A stretch of 64,000 nt of DNA, taken from Adineta steineri (lineage: Eukaryota; Rotifera; Eurotatoria; Adinetida; Adinetidae). Position numbers and translations under genes: made by a program. Each line of letters opens with the position of its first letter. Position 1 is the first letter of the stretch. The DNA lies in the NCBI GenBank assembly GCA_905250115.1, contig CAJNOI010000162.1, positions 1-64,000 on the forward strand, written 5' to 3'. The notes under the pieces are model-generated. The model made no database searches and was not told the origin of the DNA. It was given only the letters and a program-made list of their open reading frames with translations. Shown here one piece after another: positions 55,495 through 64,000 of the stretch.

Positions 55495-56958
55495 ATTCGC
55501 TTTTGTAAATAAAAAATATATGCGTATTAGTAAAAATATGACGTGGTCTTGCTATTAAAATACTAAGCAAGAATGACGAAGAGAAAAGACAAAAAAACAG
55601 GTAATAATATACGTCCCTCATCTAGCCATCTATATTATTTTTCTTTCCTATATGAATGAAGAGTAGATCCGATAGACTATACAGAAGAAAAAAAACGCAA
55701 AAAAAATGCGAGTATGATGTCGAATATGTATTAAATTTCTATATCAATATCTACAAAATTACTTTTATTAAAGTTACTCAATACTTTGTTAATAAAACTA
55801 TTTTACATTTTAAAATATTTATCTTCATCATTTAATAAAGATTGTTCAATAAAAATCTTTTAAAACAAATATTCAATGTCTTAAATATTGATCTACACAA
55901 AAATGAAAAATTTCTTAACGTCTATTATTGATAGTTTTTCATACGTAAAATTAAAGACGAATAGAATCTTGATTTTTCAAAAGTTAAAATTAGTTAAGTA
56001 TGACTTGAGTTATATGCATTTCTTGTCTTACAATACAAACGTGAAATATGTACGCTTTTCATTCATATATGTTATTTTCGTATGGTTACACTTCAATAAT
56101 TTCTTTCGTCAGCTTCATTGGTCTTTATCGCACATCTAGAGATATTACATTTTCATATAATTATATGTAGTCATCATTTGATTTCGATAAACAAGATGAA
56201 AGTATATTGAAAGTGAAGCACCTCAAGTATTACTACTTCTTTATTATATGGTATTTAACATTTTGCTATTTTCTTTTTATCAAGAATATCTAAAATGAGA
56301 TAGTACTCAATCTGGATGATGTTGATATATATATATTTGCACCTGTGAATTCTCTCTTTCAACAACGGTCCTTGTATACAATCTATACAGATTGAGTTGA
56401 CTATCAATTTGACTTATAAGTCTTGTGAATGGATTGTGTAGGGCATTAATTGAAGAAAAATAAAATAAAATAAAAAATCTGTTTTTTTTCTATATTTAAT
56501 CATAGCATGATTGATCAAAACTATACGGAAAAATATTCTCATTAGCAAGTAAACGATTGCAATTCAATTTTTCATTACACTGATCTATAAGATATCTGTT
56601 ATAATGAAGATTATGAATATTTATTTCTACAGCAGAAAAACAAAAACAAAAATAAGTTAACAAGAAAACTAAATTGTGTGGGGAGGGGGTATAAAAGGGT
56701 ACTTTTAGCAAAATTTGCTAAAAAAACGCAAAATTTGTTCCAAATCAGCTCCCAATGCTGAAAAAAACAAAAATTAGCAATTATTGAAGAGGATGTACGC
56801 TCTCTCACCCTTTCCCCCCGCTCGCGCGGTTGCTGCCTACGTATCATAAGACTAGAAAAAGCATATCTATTTGTTTGCTTCAGTTATCTCGTAAACTTTC
56901 ATTTCTTATCGAAAGAATAAATGCGCACACATTTTATTCGTATGAGAGACACTCAAAC
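55495..56958. other. Divergent intergenic region with GH3 promoter
   Basis: No supported gene. Includes the TATA site at 56681-56698 and a short palindrome AGCAAAATTTGCT at 56708-56720. Confidence 0.5.
56681..56698 (+). promoter_or_regulatory. G-tract plus TATA box upstream of the GH3 gene
   Basis: GGGAGGGGG immediately precedes TATAAAAGG, a near-perfect TATA box 261 bp upstream of the GH3 ATG. The same G-tract/TATA layout occurs at 31067-31086. Confidence 0.55.
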
Positions 56959-59679
56959 ATGAAGACATTTATATTCTTGACTATTCTGCTTCAAATTTTC
57001 GTTTTACAACAAGTTCGAACAAATGAATGTGAATTAACATCAAATGATAATATTCAATTAACAGCAAATGAATTTATTCAATCACGACAATTATGTAACA
57101 TATTAAATTTACCAACAACAAATAAACGTCAAATATCTATTACTGGTCGTTTAATGGATTATACAACACGTTGTCAAAAGAGTATAAGTAATGCAAATGT
57201 TGAAATTATTCGTATACGTTTAAATCATCGATCAGTGTGTTCTAATATTTATCATTCAAATTCTGATGGTTATTTTAATCTAACCAATTTAATAATAGAT
57301 TTTAATGAGGAAGTTTTCTTACGATTAACAGCACCAAGTTATAAAACTATTTACAAAAAAATTCATTTCCCATTATCATATGATCAATCAGTAGAAATGA
57401 TATTGAATTGGAAAATTGTTTTATCAAAAGATATAAAACAAAGTCAATCACAAGATGATCAACGTATGAAATCTATTGTTGATACACTTTTATCAGAAAT
57501 GACATTAGATGAAAAAATTGGTCAGTTGAATCTTGAGGGTGTTGGTTTTAATGCTGATGGTCCAGTTATCACTAACGAGCAAAGAGAAAGAATTCGTCGT
57601 GGTGAAATCGGCGCAGTATTGAATATTTTTACGCCTCAAGCTATTCGTCAATTACAAGAACTTGCAATAAATAGTTCACGTTTAAAAGTTCCTTTTATCT
57701 TTGGTTTTGATGTTATCCATGGACATAAAACAATTTTTCCAATTCCTTTAGCTTTAAGTGCAACATGGAATATGACATTAATCGAACAAAGTGCACGTAT
57801 TGCAGCTCGAGAAGCAACTGCTGATGCTCTTAATTGGGTATTTTCACCTATGGTTGACATAGCACATGATCCACGTTGGGGTAGAATTCTGGAAGGTGCT
57901 GGTGAAGATCCTTATTTAGGTAGTCAAGTAGCTGCTGCTATGGTACGTGGTTATCAAGGAAGTAATATAAGTGATGTAGACACAGTTATGGCATGTTTTA
58001 AACATTTTGGTTTATATGGAGCAGCAGAAGCTGGCCGTGATTATAATACTGTTGATATGAGTCCTTTAAGAATGTATGAATTTTATCTACCTCCTTATCG
58101 TGCAGCAGTTGAAGCTGGAGCTGGTAGTGTAATGACATCATTTAATGAAATAAATGGTGTTCCATCAACAGCGAATCAATGGTTACTAACTGATTTACTT
58201 CGTAATCAATGGAATTTTACTGGATTTGTTGTTACAGATGCTACAGCAATGTATGAACTGATTCCTCATGGTTTAGGTAATTTACAAGAAGTAAGTGCTC
58301 GATCTCTCAATGCTGGTGTTGATTTGGACATGGGTAGTCAAGGATTTTTATCAACATTGAATCAATCTGTACAACAAGGAAAAGTAAGTGAACAAACAAT
58401 TGAACAAGCATGTCGTCGTGTTTTAGAAGCTAAATATAAATTAGGTTTACTTGATGATCCATTTCATTATGTTAATGAATCACGTGCACATACAGATATA
58501 TTTACGAAAGAAAATCGTTTAGCAGCAAGAGATTTTGCTCGTCGTTCTTTTGTTCTTTTGAAAAATGATAAACAAATATTACCATTAGCAAGATCAAATT
58601 TAACTATTACATTGGTTGGTCCGTTGGCTGATGATCGTAGAAATTTACTTGGTGCATGGAGTGGTGCTGGTGACTGGACTCAAGCAGTTAGTGTACTTGA
58701 TGGTATTAATCAACTTATTGGAAACAATATTCAAGTTTTACATGTCAAAGGAGCAAATCTTCTCGAAGATCCCGATATGCTTAAATTATTAAATGCATAT
58801 GGTGGTGATATTATCTTAGATAATCGAACAGCTACACAAATGATTGATGAAGCTCTTCAAGCTGCACAAAAATCTGACGTTATTGTTGCTGTTGTTGGTG
58901 AAACTCAAGGCATGACAGGTGAAGCAGCAAGTCGAGCAGATATTGGATTACCAGTCTGTCAACAACTTTTACTTCAAGCATTATTCAATACAAATAAACC
59001 TGTTGTTATTGTATTAATGAATGGACGACCAATGACATTAACATGGGAAGATCAACATGCAACAGCTATTTTAGAAACATGGTTTGCTGGTACTGAAACA
59101 GGAAATGCTATAGCAGAAGTACTTTTTGGTTATTATAATCCAGCTGGTAAATTAACAGCAACATTTCCACGTTCTGTTGGACAAATTCCACTCTATTATA
59201 ATCATAAAAATACTGGACGACCATTTAATTCAAGTGATTTTCTTAATCGTTATAAGAGTCGTTATTTAGATATATCAAATGATCCATTATATCCATTTGG
59301 TTATGGTCTTAGTTATACATCATTTAGTTTTGGTCCATTAAATGCTGATAAAACACAACTTCATGGTGATTCTGATCGTTTAACTATTCGTTTTGTTTTA
59401 AGTAATAATGGTGCATATGATGGAGAAGAAGTTGTTCAATTATATATTGGTGATCCAGTTGCAAGTGTAACACGAGCTGTACGTGAATTAAAAAATTTTC
59501 AAAAAGTATTTCTTCAAGCTCGTGAACGTCAAGAAATTTCATTTATTATTACAACTGATGATTTAAAATTTTTTGATTCAAGTCTTAATTATATTTGGGA
59601 AGAAGGACTTTTTAATATTTATATTGGACCTGATTCAGTTAATACTCAATCAGTTCAAATCAATTGGTTTAAATTATAA
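56959..59679 (+). CDS. Secreted family 3 glycoside hydrolase (BglX-type beta-glucosidase)
   Basis: 906 residues, one exon. The ATG at 56959 is chosen because it begins a signal peptide (MKTFIFLTILLQIFVLQQV); the frame upstream has no other ATG. Residues of about 50-165 form a small beta-rich domain with two cysteines (SITGRLMDYTTRCQKS), like carboxypeptidase-regulatory or transthyretin-like modules. The GH3 barrel starts near LLSEMTLDEKIGQL, with FGFDVIHGHKTIFPIPLALS, DPRWGRILEGAGEDPYLG and CFKHFGLYGAAEAGRDYNTV. The nucleophile is Asp427 in GFVVTDATAM. The alpha/beta sandwich (LLKNDKQILPL, VVGETQGMTGEA) and a C-terminal fibronectin-III-like domain (YGLSYTSF, VVQLYIGDPVASVTR) complete the usual order. 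It should release glucose from beta-glucans in food. The bacterial BglX wording and lack of introns suggest transfer from bacteria. Confidence 0.9.
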   Translation: MKTFIFLTILLQIFVLQQVRTNECELTSNDNIQLTANEFIQSRQLCNILNLPTTNKRQISITGRLMDYTTRCQKSISNANVEIIRIRLNHRSVCSNIYHSNSDGYFNLTNLIIDFNEEVFLRLTAPSYKTIYKKIHFPLSYDQSVEMILNWKIVLSKDIKQSQSQDDQRMKSIVDTLLSEMTLDEKIGQLNLEGVGFNADGPVITNEQRERIRRGEIGAVLNIFTPQAIRQLQELAINSSRLKVPFIFGFDVIHGHKTIFPIPLALSATWNMTLIEQSARIAAREATADALNWVFSPMVDIAHDPRWGRILEGAGEDPYLGSQVAAAMVRGYQGSNISDVDTVMACFKHFGLYGAAEAGRDYNTVDMSPLRMYEFYLPPYRAAVEAGAGSVMTSFNEINGVPSTANQWLLTDLLRNQWNFTGFVVTDATAMYELIPHGLGNLQEVSARSLNAGVDLDMGSQGFLSTLNQSVQQGKVSEQTIEQACRRVLEAKYKLGLLDDPFHYVNESRAHTDIFTKENRLAARDFARRSFVLLKNDKQILPLARSNLTITLVGPLADDRRNLLGAWSGAGDWTQAVSVLDGINQLIGNNIQVLHVKGANLLEDPDMLKLLNAYGGDIILDNRTATQMIDEALQAAQKSDVIVAVVGETQGMTGEAASRADIGLPVCQQLLLQALFNTNKPVVIVLMNGRPMTLTWEDQHATAILETWFAGTETGNAIAEVLFGYYNPAGKLTATFPRSVGQIPLYYNHKNTGRPFNSSDFLNRYKSRYLDISNDPLYPFGYGLSYTSFSFGPLNADKTQLHGDSDRLTIRFVLSNNGAYDGEEVVQLYIGDPVASVTRAVRELKNFQKVFLQARERQEISFIITTDDLKFFDSSLNYIWEEGLFNIYIGPDSVNTQSVQINWFKL

Positions 59680-60073
59680 ATTAAAAAAAAATGAACAAAT
59701 CCTTTTTTTCCCTTTATATTGATGATTATTAATAAAATATTTCTGTGTCCTTTTGTATTTCTAATTACAAACTTAACTTTCGGTACATTGAAAAGAAAAA
59801 AATGATTAAATATAATAATAATTCTAGCTTAACTCGATCAAAGAGAACATATCTATTTTTTGACGGTGAATGCTTGCTCTGTAACTTCATTTAAAGAGAT
59901 TTAATAACGTCTGTAATTAGAAGTAGATATAAAATAAATTCTTACACAATACTATCTAAAATTTTATTCAATATTTAAAAGAACATGAATAAGATAGTTA
60001 TAAGTGTAGTTTTGAGTAACACAACAACAAGACGAACAACATAGTATACGTGATAACTGTTCCAATGTATCTG
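59680..60073. other. Convergent 3' flanks
   Basis: AT-rich, with AATAAA near 59730; nothing else. Confidence 0.5.
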
Positions 60074-61119
60074 TTAGACTTGAGGTAGAATTCGATTGAT
60101 AGCTGGAATTTTTATTTTTTGAAATCTTTTCATGTGAACATCGAAGATGACATATATGAATTGTTGACGAAATCTTTCGGATACACAAATGTAAATGTAG
60201 AAAGAACTCTGAAGAAAAATACAATGAGAAAATTCAAAATGAGATTCAATTTGATCAGATTGATACTTACAGCCCAATATAGATAGTAAACGAAGAAACC
60301 AAGAATGCTCGCAAACTGCATCTGTGCTTGGAGGACTGAGTTATTGGTGACGTTGGTGGTCGCGCCAATAATCGTGACGACAGCGAATGGTGTCATAGTA
60401 ACGAAGTTGTACACAACTTGCACAAGAATCATCTCTGTCAATTGTTTGTCTAATTCACGTCTCACAAGTGGTACTGTTCGATAAGGTATAGTTTGTACAT
60501 TACGATAAGCCATTAATGCGAAAATGATCGTAAGAACAGTTGGCAAAAAATACATCAACATTAAACTGTATCCATAAGTGTAATAGTTCTGAAACATAGA
60601 ATTTATTATGATACAACTAACTTGACCCGTTGTAGGAGATTGGAAATGACCGTAATAAAGTACGTATGGAACTCCATGAAAAGTCCAAAATAGAACTGTT
60701 ATTGCAGTTAAACGATAAGTTAGCTTGCTACTACTCCACTGTCGCCATCGAAGACTTGAGCATGTTGCAAAAAATTGATCGAGTGTTGCCAAACACATGC
60801 ATGTTAAAGAAGTTAGAGCACAAAGTTGTACAAAGGCTAATCTGAATTTACAATAAATTAGTGAACTTTGAGTCCAGTCGATGCCAAAACCACTGATCAT
60901 GATACGAGAAAGTGTAGTCGTAATCAAAGAACCAATATTGACGAAAGACATAACGACCAAATAGAATGCACAAGAGGTCTGTCGAAAGGTACGAAGACTG
61001 AGAAAGACAATAATATTGAATAATCCACCAAGCACACCAGCAACAAGAACAGCTGTACCCAAATAAATAGAGACTTGTCGTGTGGCGAAAATAAGAGCTG
61101 AAATAGTCGACGATGACAT
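60074..61119 (-). CDS. Rhodopsin-class GPCR
   Basis: Exons 60271-61119 and 60074-60208 (minus), separated by a 62-base intron, encode 327 residues. Splicing restores TM7: FVYYLYWA joins SSFYIYICVSERFRQQF, the normal TM7/helix 8 of this bdelloid family, whereas reading through the intron gives a nonsense tail. Seven spans are present. The DRY position reads LDQFF (ATLDQFFATCSS), and a Cys before TM3 (IYCKFRL) can pair with the Cys in GQVSCIIIN. Neuropeptide-type ligand likely but unknown. Confidence 0.85.
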
Positions 61120-62003
61120 ATTTGCTTCAAAACTAAAACTTCTAAAAAGAATAATGTACTATGTCATGTAGTATTTTTTCTGACTCTTCAAAAAATACTA
61201 TAATTGCAATTATATTATACTTCAAAGAAAAAATGACATTGAAAACTAATGATCAAGTAAATTATTATATAGAAGGAAGGAACATCTTTCATCTTCATAT
61301 AATAAATTTAACCGACAGCGTTATTACATTAATGATGAATAAAAACGAGTTGTAGATATCTTTTTTTCTTTCTCTTTCTTCGCAACGATGACGTTTAATT
61401 ACGCAGGACATATCTAATCAACAAGATTTGAAAACGTTTTTTTACCTTTAAACGTATGTGAAAACACATTCCAGCTGCGTTTGACACGCACCTAAAACGA
61501 AACATCTGCCGTGTTCGTCCAAATGCATTTGATATCAAGCGTTTAGATAGAGATGAAGAAAATGTTTTTAAAAAAAAATACGAATTGAGAAAATCTCGGT
61601 ATTTACATCACATAAAAATAAAATGTTATTTTATTTGAGAGAAAGAAAAGGTTAAATATATTTTATAAGTACGTGCTATATATTTTTTAATAAAAAAAAT
61701 ATTTTCCTTCTGCTCTATTTAATTTTAATTTGTTGTATGTTTTGTACTTTCCGTTCATCTAAAAGAATTATCATTTATTTACACATCAAGAGTCTTTTTT
61801 TTGTAATAAAAAATTTAACTTTGAAAAAAACAGGAACTCACTCTTAACATGAGAAAAACAACTTTTTGTTTTTATAAAGAAGTAATTATTATCCAGGTCA
61901 TTACTATATAAATACTTTTAAACGATGTTGTGTTTTTGGCAAAAAAAAGAAAGAAAGAAAGAAATGTTTGTGTGTTTTATTGGAATCAACAAGACCAGAT
62001 AGA
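61120..62003. other. Intergenic
   Basis: AT-rich; an (AAAG)n run at about 61945-61965. No gene. Confidence 0.5.
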
Positions 62004-63954
62004 TTAACGATTTTCGACTAAAAAAACATAGAAAGCATCATTATAATGCACGAAAAAATAGATTCTTACTGTGTGTAGTAATATCAAGTTCATTCATCAT
62101 TTCAGTAATTTGTACTTCAAAACGACTTTGAAGTTTATTAAGAATTGCTGTATCATTTTCATCTGTAACAAATGTTAATACCAAACATTTTCTGCCAAAA
62201 TGACCAGTACGAGTAATCTAAAATGATATATTTTCATGAATTCAATATACAGAACTATTCTATTATACATACTCGATGAAGATAAGTCTCAATATCTTCT
62301 GGCATATCATAATGCAATATAATATTAACACGTTCAATATTTATAATATCATGTCCAAATAGATCTGTTGTAATAAGAATACGTGTTTGAAACTCGTTAA
62401 ATTGTTTATAGCGTGCCAAACTAAATAAATAAATAATTTATCTATTTTATTTTAATTAAAAATCAACCAACCGTTCTTCTTGTGTCATTCTACTATGAAT
62501 TTCAATAGCAGGAAAGTTTTGTTCAATTAATAATTTACATAAATCAATACAACGTGATACAGATTTAACAAAAATAATTAATTGTGTAAATTCTAATTTA
62601 TCAAGTAAATTAATTAATTTTTGAGTTTTTTCATTTTCATGTAATTTTATATAATATTGACGAAGATCCTTCATTAAAAAATAAGATTTAAAAAGATAAC
62701 ACAGCCATAAGAAAGAATACTCTGCCTTTATGGTGAGGATACACTATCCGAAGATAGTTTTTCTCGAGAAGTATGGCTGATTGTAGGTCTGAATAGAAGA
62801 TCGATCTGTCTCAGAGTACTATGTTATGTCACATTCTCAAGGGAAAAAGTCTGTCTTTCAGTATGTTTGCAATCGAATAGTTTCTACACATTTGTGAGCA
62901 GTTCTCTGTATATTTATTGAAAAGAATTAAACTTACATGGTTTGTCAATTTAATTTCATCATCCATATAAATTTCCAATGGCTATAAAATTAGACAATAA
63001 CAATATTATTATTTTGAATCGAAGAAAAAACTGTTACTATCATACATCATGCATAAATTTCTTACATATTGTTCGCATTTCTTTGCTTAATTTTGTACTA
63101 CACATCAATACTTGTTTTTCATATGGTGTCATTTTGAATATTTCTTGCACATCTTGACGTATATCTATGATTATATATAGAAATATTAGAATTAATTAAA
63201 GATTGAAATATTCTATTTTTTTACCAAATGATTCAAGTAAATAATCACATGAATCAATGATGAAATGTTTGATATAACATAAACTAAATACTTCCTTCTT
63301 TATTAAAGCTAAAATTCTACCAGGTGTTCCAAGAACAATATGTGGACAATTATTTTTTAAAACATCCTCATGATTTGTTATTGGTACACCACCAAAAAAC
63401 GTGGAGACTTTCACAGATGGCATATACCTGCAAAAACGTTCATATTCACGACCTATACTAAATGTCAATTCACGTGTATGACAAATGACGATTATAGATA
63501 TCTAAAAATGAAATTGAATCTTACATAAGAAAATTTTATTTTATGAAAATTATTTACTTGTCCATCAATAGGTTTCAGTTGTTGAAGTGTTGCAAGTACA
63601 AAAGCAGATGTTTTACCCATACCCGATTTGGCTTCGTATAGAATATCTGTACCAAGAATAGCTTGTGGAATTAATTTTTGTTGAACTGTAGAATAAATAA
63701 ATAAATAAGTTCTTATTGAAAATTATTTTCTCTTTTTCTTATATAAAACCTTCGGATGGATGTTCAAAACCACAATTCATAACAGCACGAAGTAATTCAG
63801 GTTTAAAAAGATAATCTTTAAAACTACGTGTAGATATTGGCATATGTGAATTTATTGCTGTTTCACTTTGTAATGATGTTACATCATTTTTATTTTCTAT
63901 TTGTGATGCATTATTTGTTTCATTATAGTTGACAAGTTCTTGTTCACCAAACAT
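62004..63954 (-). CDS. DDX39: UAP56/DDX39-like DEAD-box protein with degenerate catalytic motifs
   Basis: Nine exons (minus): 63750-63954, 63558-63685, 63225-63501, 63046-63164, 62937-62981, 62472-62668, 62273-62420, 62070-62217 and 62004-62017, all with GT/AG introns and consistent phase. They give 426 residues, almost the UAP56 length (428). The Q motif region (PELLRA...GFEHPSEVQQK) and Walker A AKSGMGKT (Lys93) are intact, as are GG and TPGR. Motif II reads DSCD (194-197) instead of DECD; motif III reads STK (226-228) instead of SAT; motif V RGMD is replaced by HDIIN after LFG; in motif VI (HRxxRxGR) the last Arg is His379. UAP56 loads mRNA export factors and acts in splicing. This copy could bind ATP and partners but should not hydrolyse or unwind. 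There is no nonsense or frameshift anywhere in the long frame. Confidence 0.85.
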
Positions 63955-64000
63955 TGTTATCTCAAAATATATTTCTCTTTATTTTAACTAAATGATAAAG

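Overview
The window reads as nuclear DNA of a bdelloid rotifer (Adineta/Rotaria type). The evidence is AT-rich sequence with small genes and many introns of 44-120 bases, metazoan families (FMRFamide-like GPCRs, a nuclear receptor, SF3A2, UAP56/DDX39, MsrA), families known to be expanded in bdelloids (NHL-repeat secreted proteins, ADP-ribosyltransferase plus TPR), and genes of bacterial or fungal look (M23 peptidase, BglX-type GH3 glucosidase, fungal-type MFS exporter, heme-less sulfite oxidase). Short TGTGGG-like blocks resemble the published bdelloid telomere repeat. The species call is inference from the sequence alone.

Layout. 0-9.7 kb: partial GST-like gene, wax-synthase-like MBOAT, membrane phosphodiesterase, MsrA, an intact GPCR and a decayed GPCR. 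11.5-22.3 kb: an NHL-repeat gene with an in-frame TAG, a 100-N gap, a GPI-type trypsin, a truncated SF3A2, an amidinotransferase with an in-frame TAG, a 345-bp tandem duplication, an unknown 138-residue gene and a multiply broken gene. This stretch is densely punctuated by short telomere-like hairpins. 23.6-29.1 kb: an ART-TPR gene and an 8-exon sulfite oxidase with an in-frame TGA. 33-37.5 kb: an intact NHL-repeat gene and a urea transporter fused to ankyrin repeats. 39.9-47.3 kb: ISG12/IFI27-like gene with an in-frame TAA, M23 peptidase, METTL24-like methyltransferase, vWA protein and an MFS exporter with an in-frame TGA and a deletion. 48-64 kb: nuclear receptor, unknown membrane protein, acyltransferase-3, GH3 glucosidase, GPCR and a full-length UAP56-like helicase whose catalytic motifs are largely lost.

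Two themes stand out. First, about 22 telomere-like elements recur, nearly all as a G-rich arm followed by a C-rich arm, the polarity of end-to-end telomere fusions. They sit close to gene ends, and the genes beside them are enriched in nonsense or truncated copies. Second, the last gene keeps a complete nine-exon UAP56 frame while losing motifs II, III, V and VI, which suggests a pseudo-helicase paralogue rather than a dead gene. No operon-like functional cluster is visible. Several genes (M23 peptidase, trypsin, ISG12-like, ART-TPR) would fit defence or environmental roles, but nothing in the sequence ties them together.
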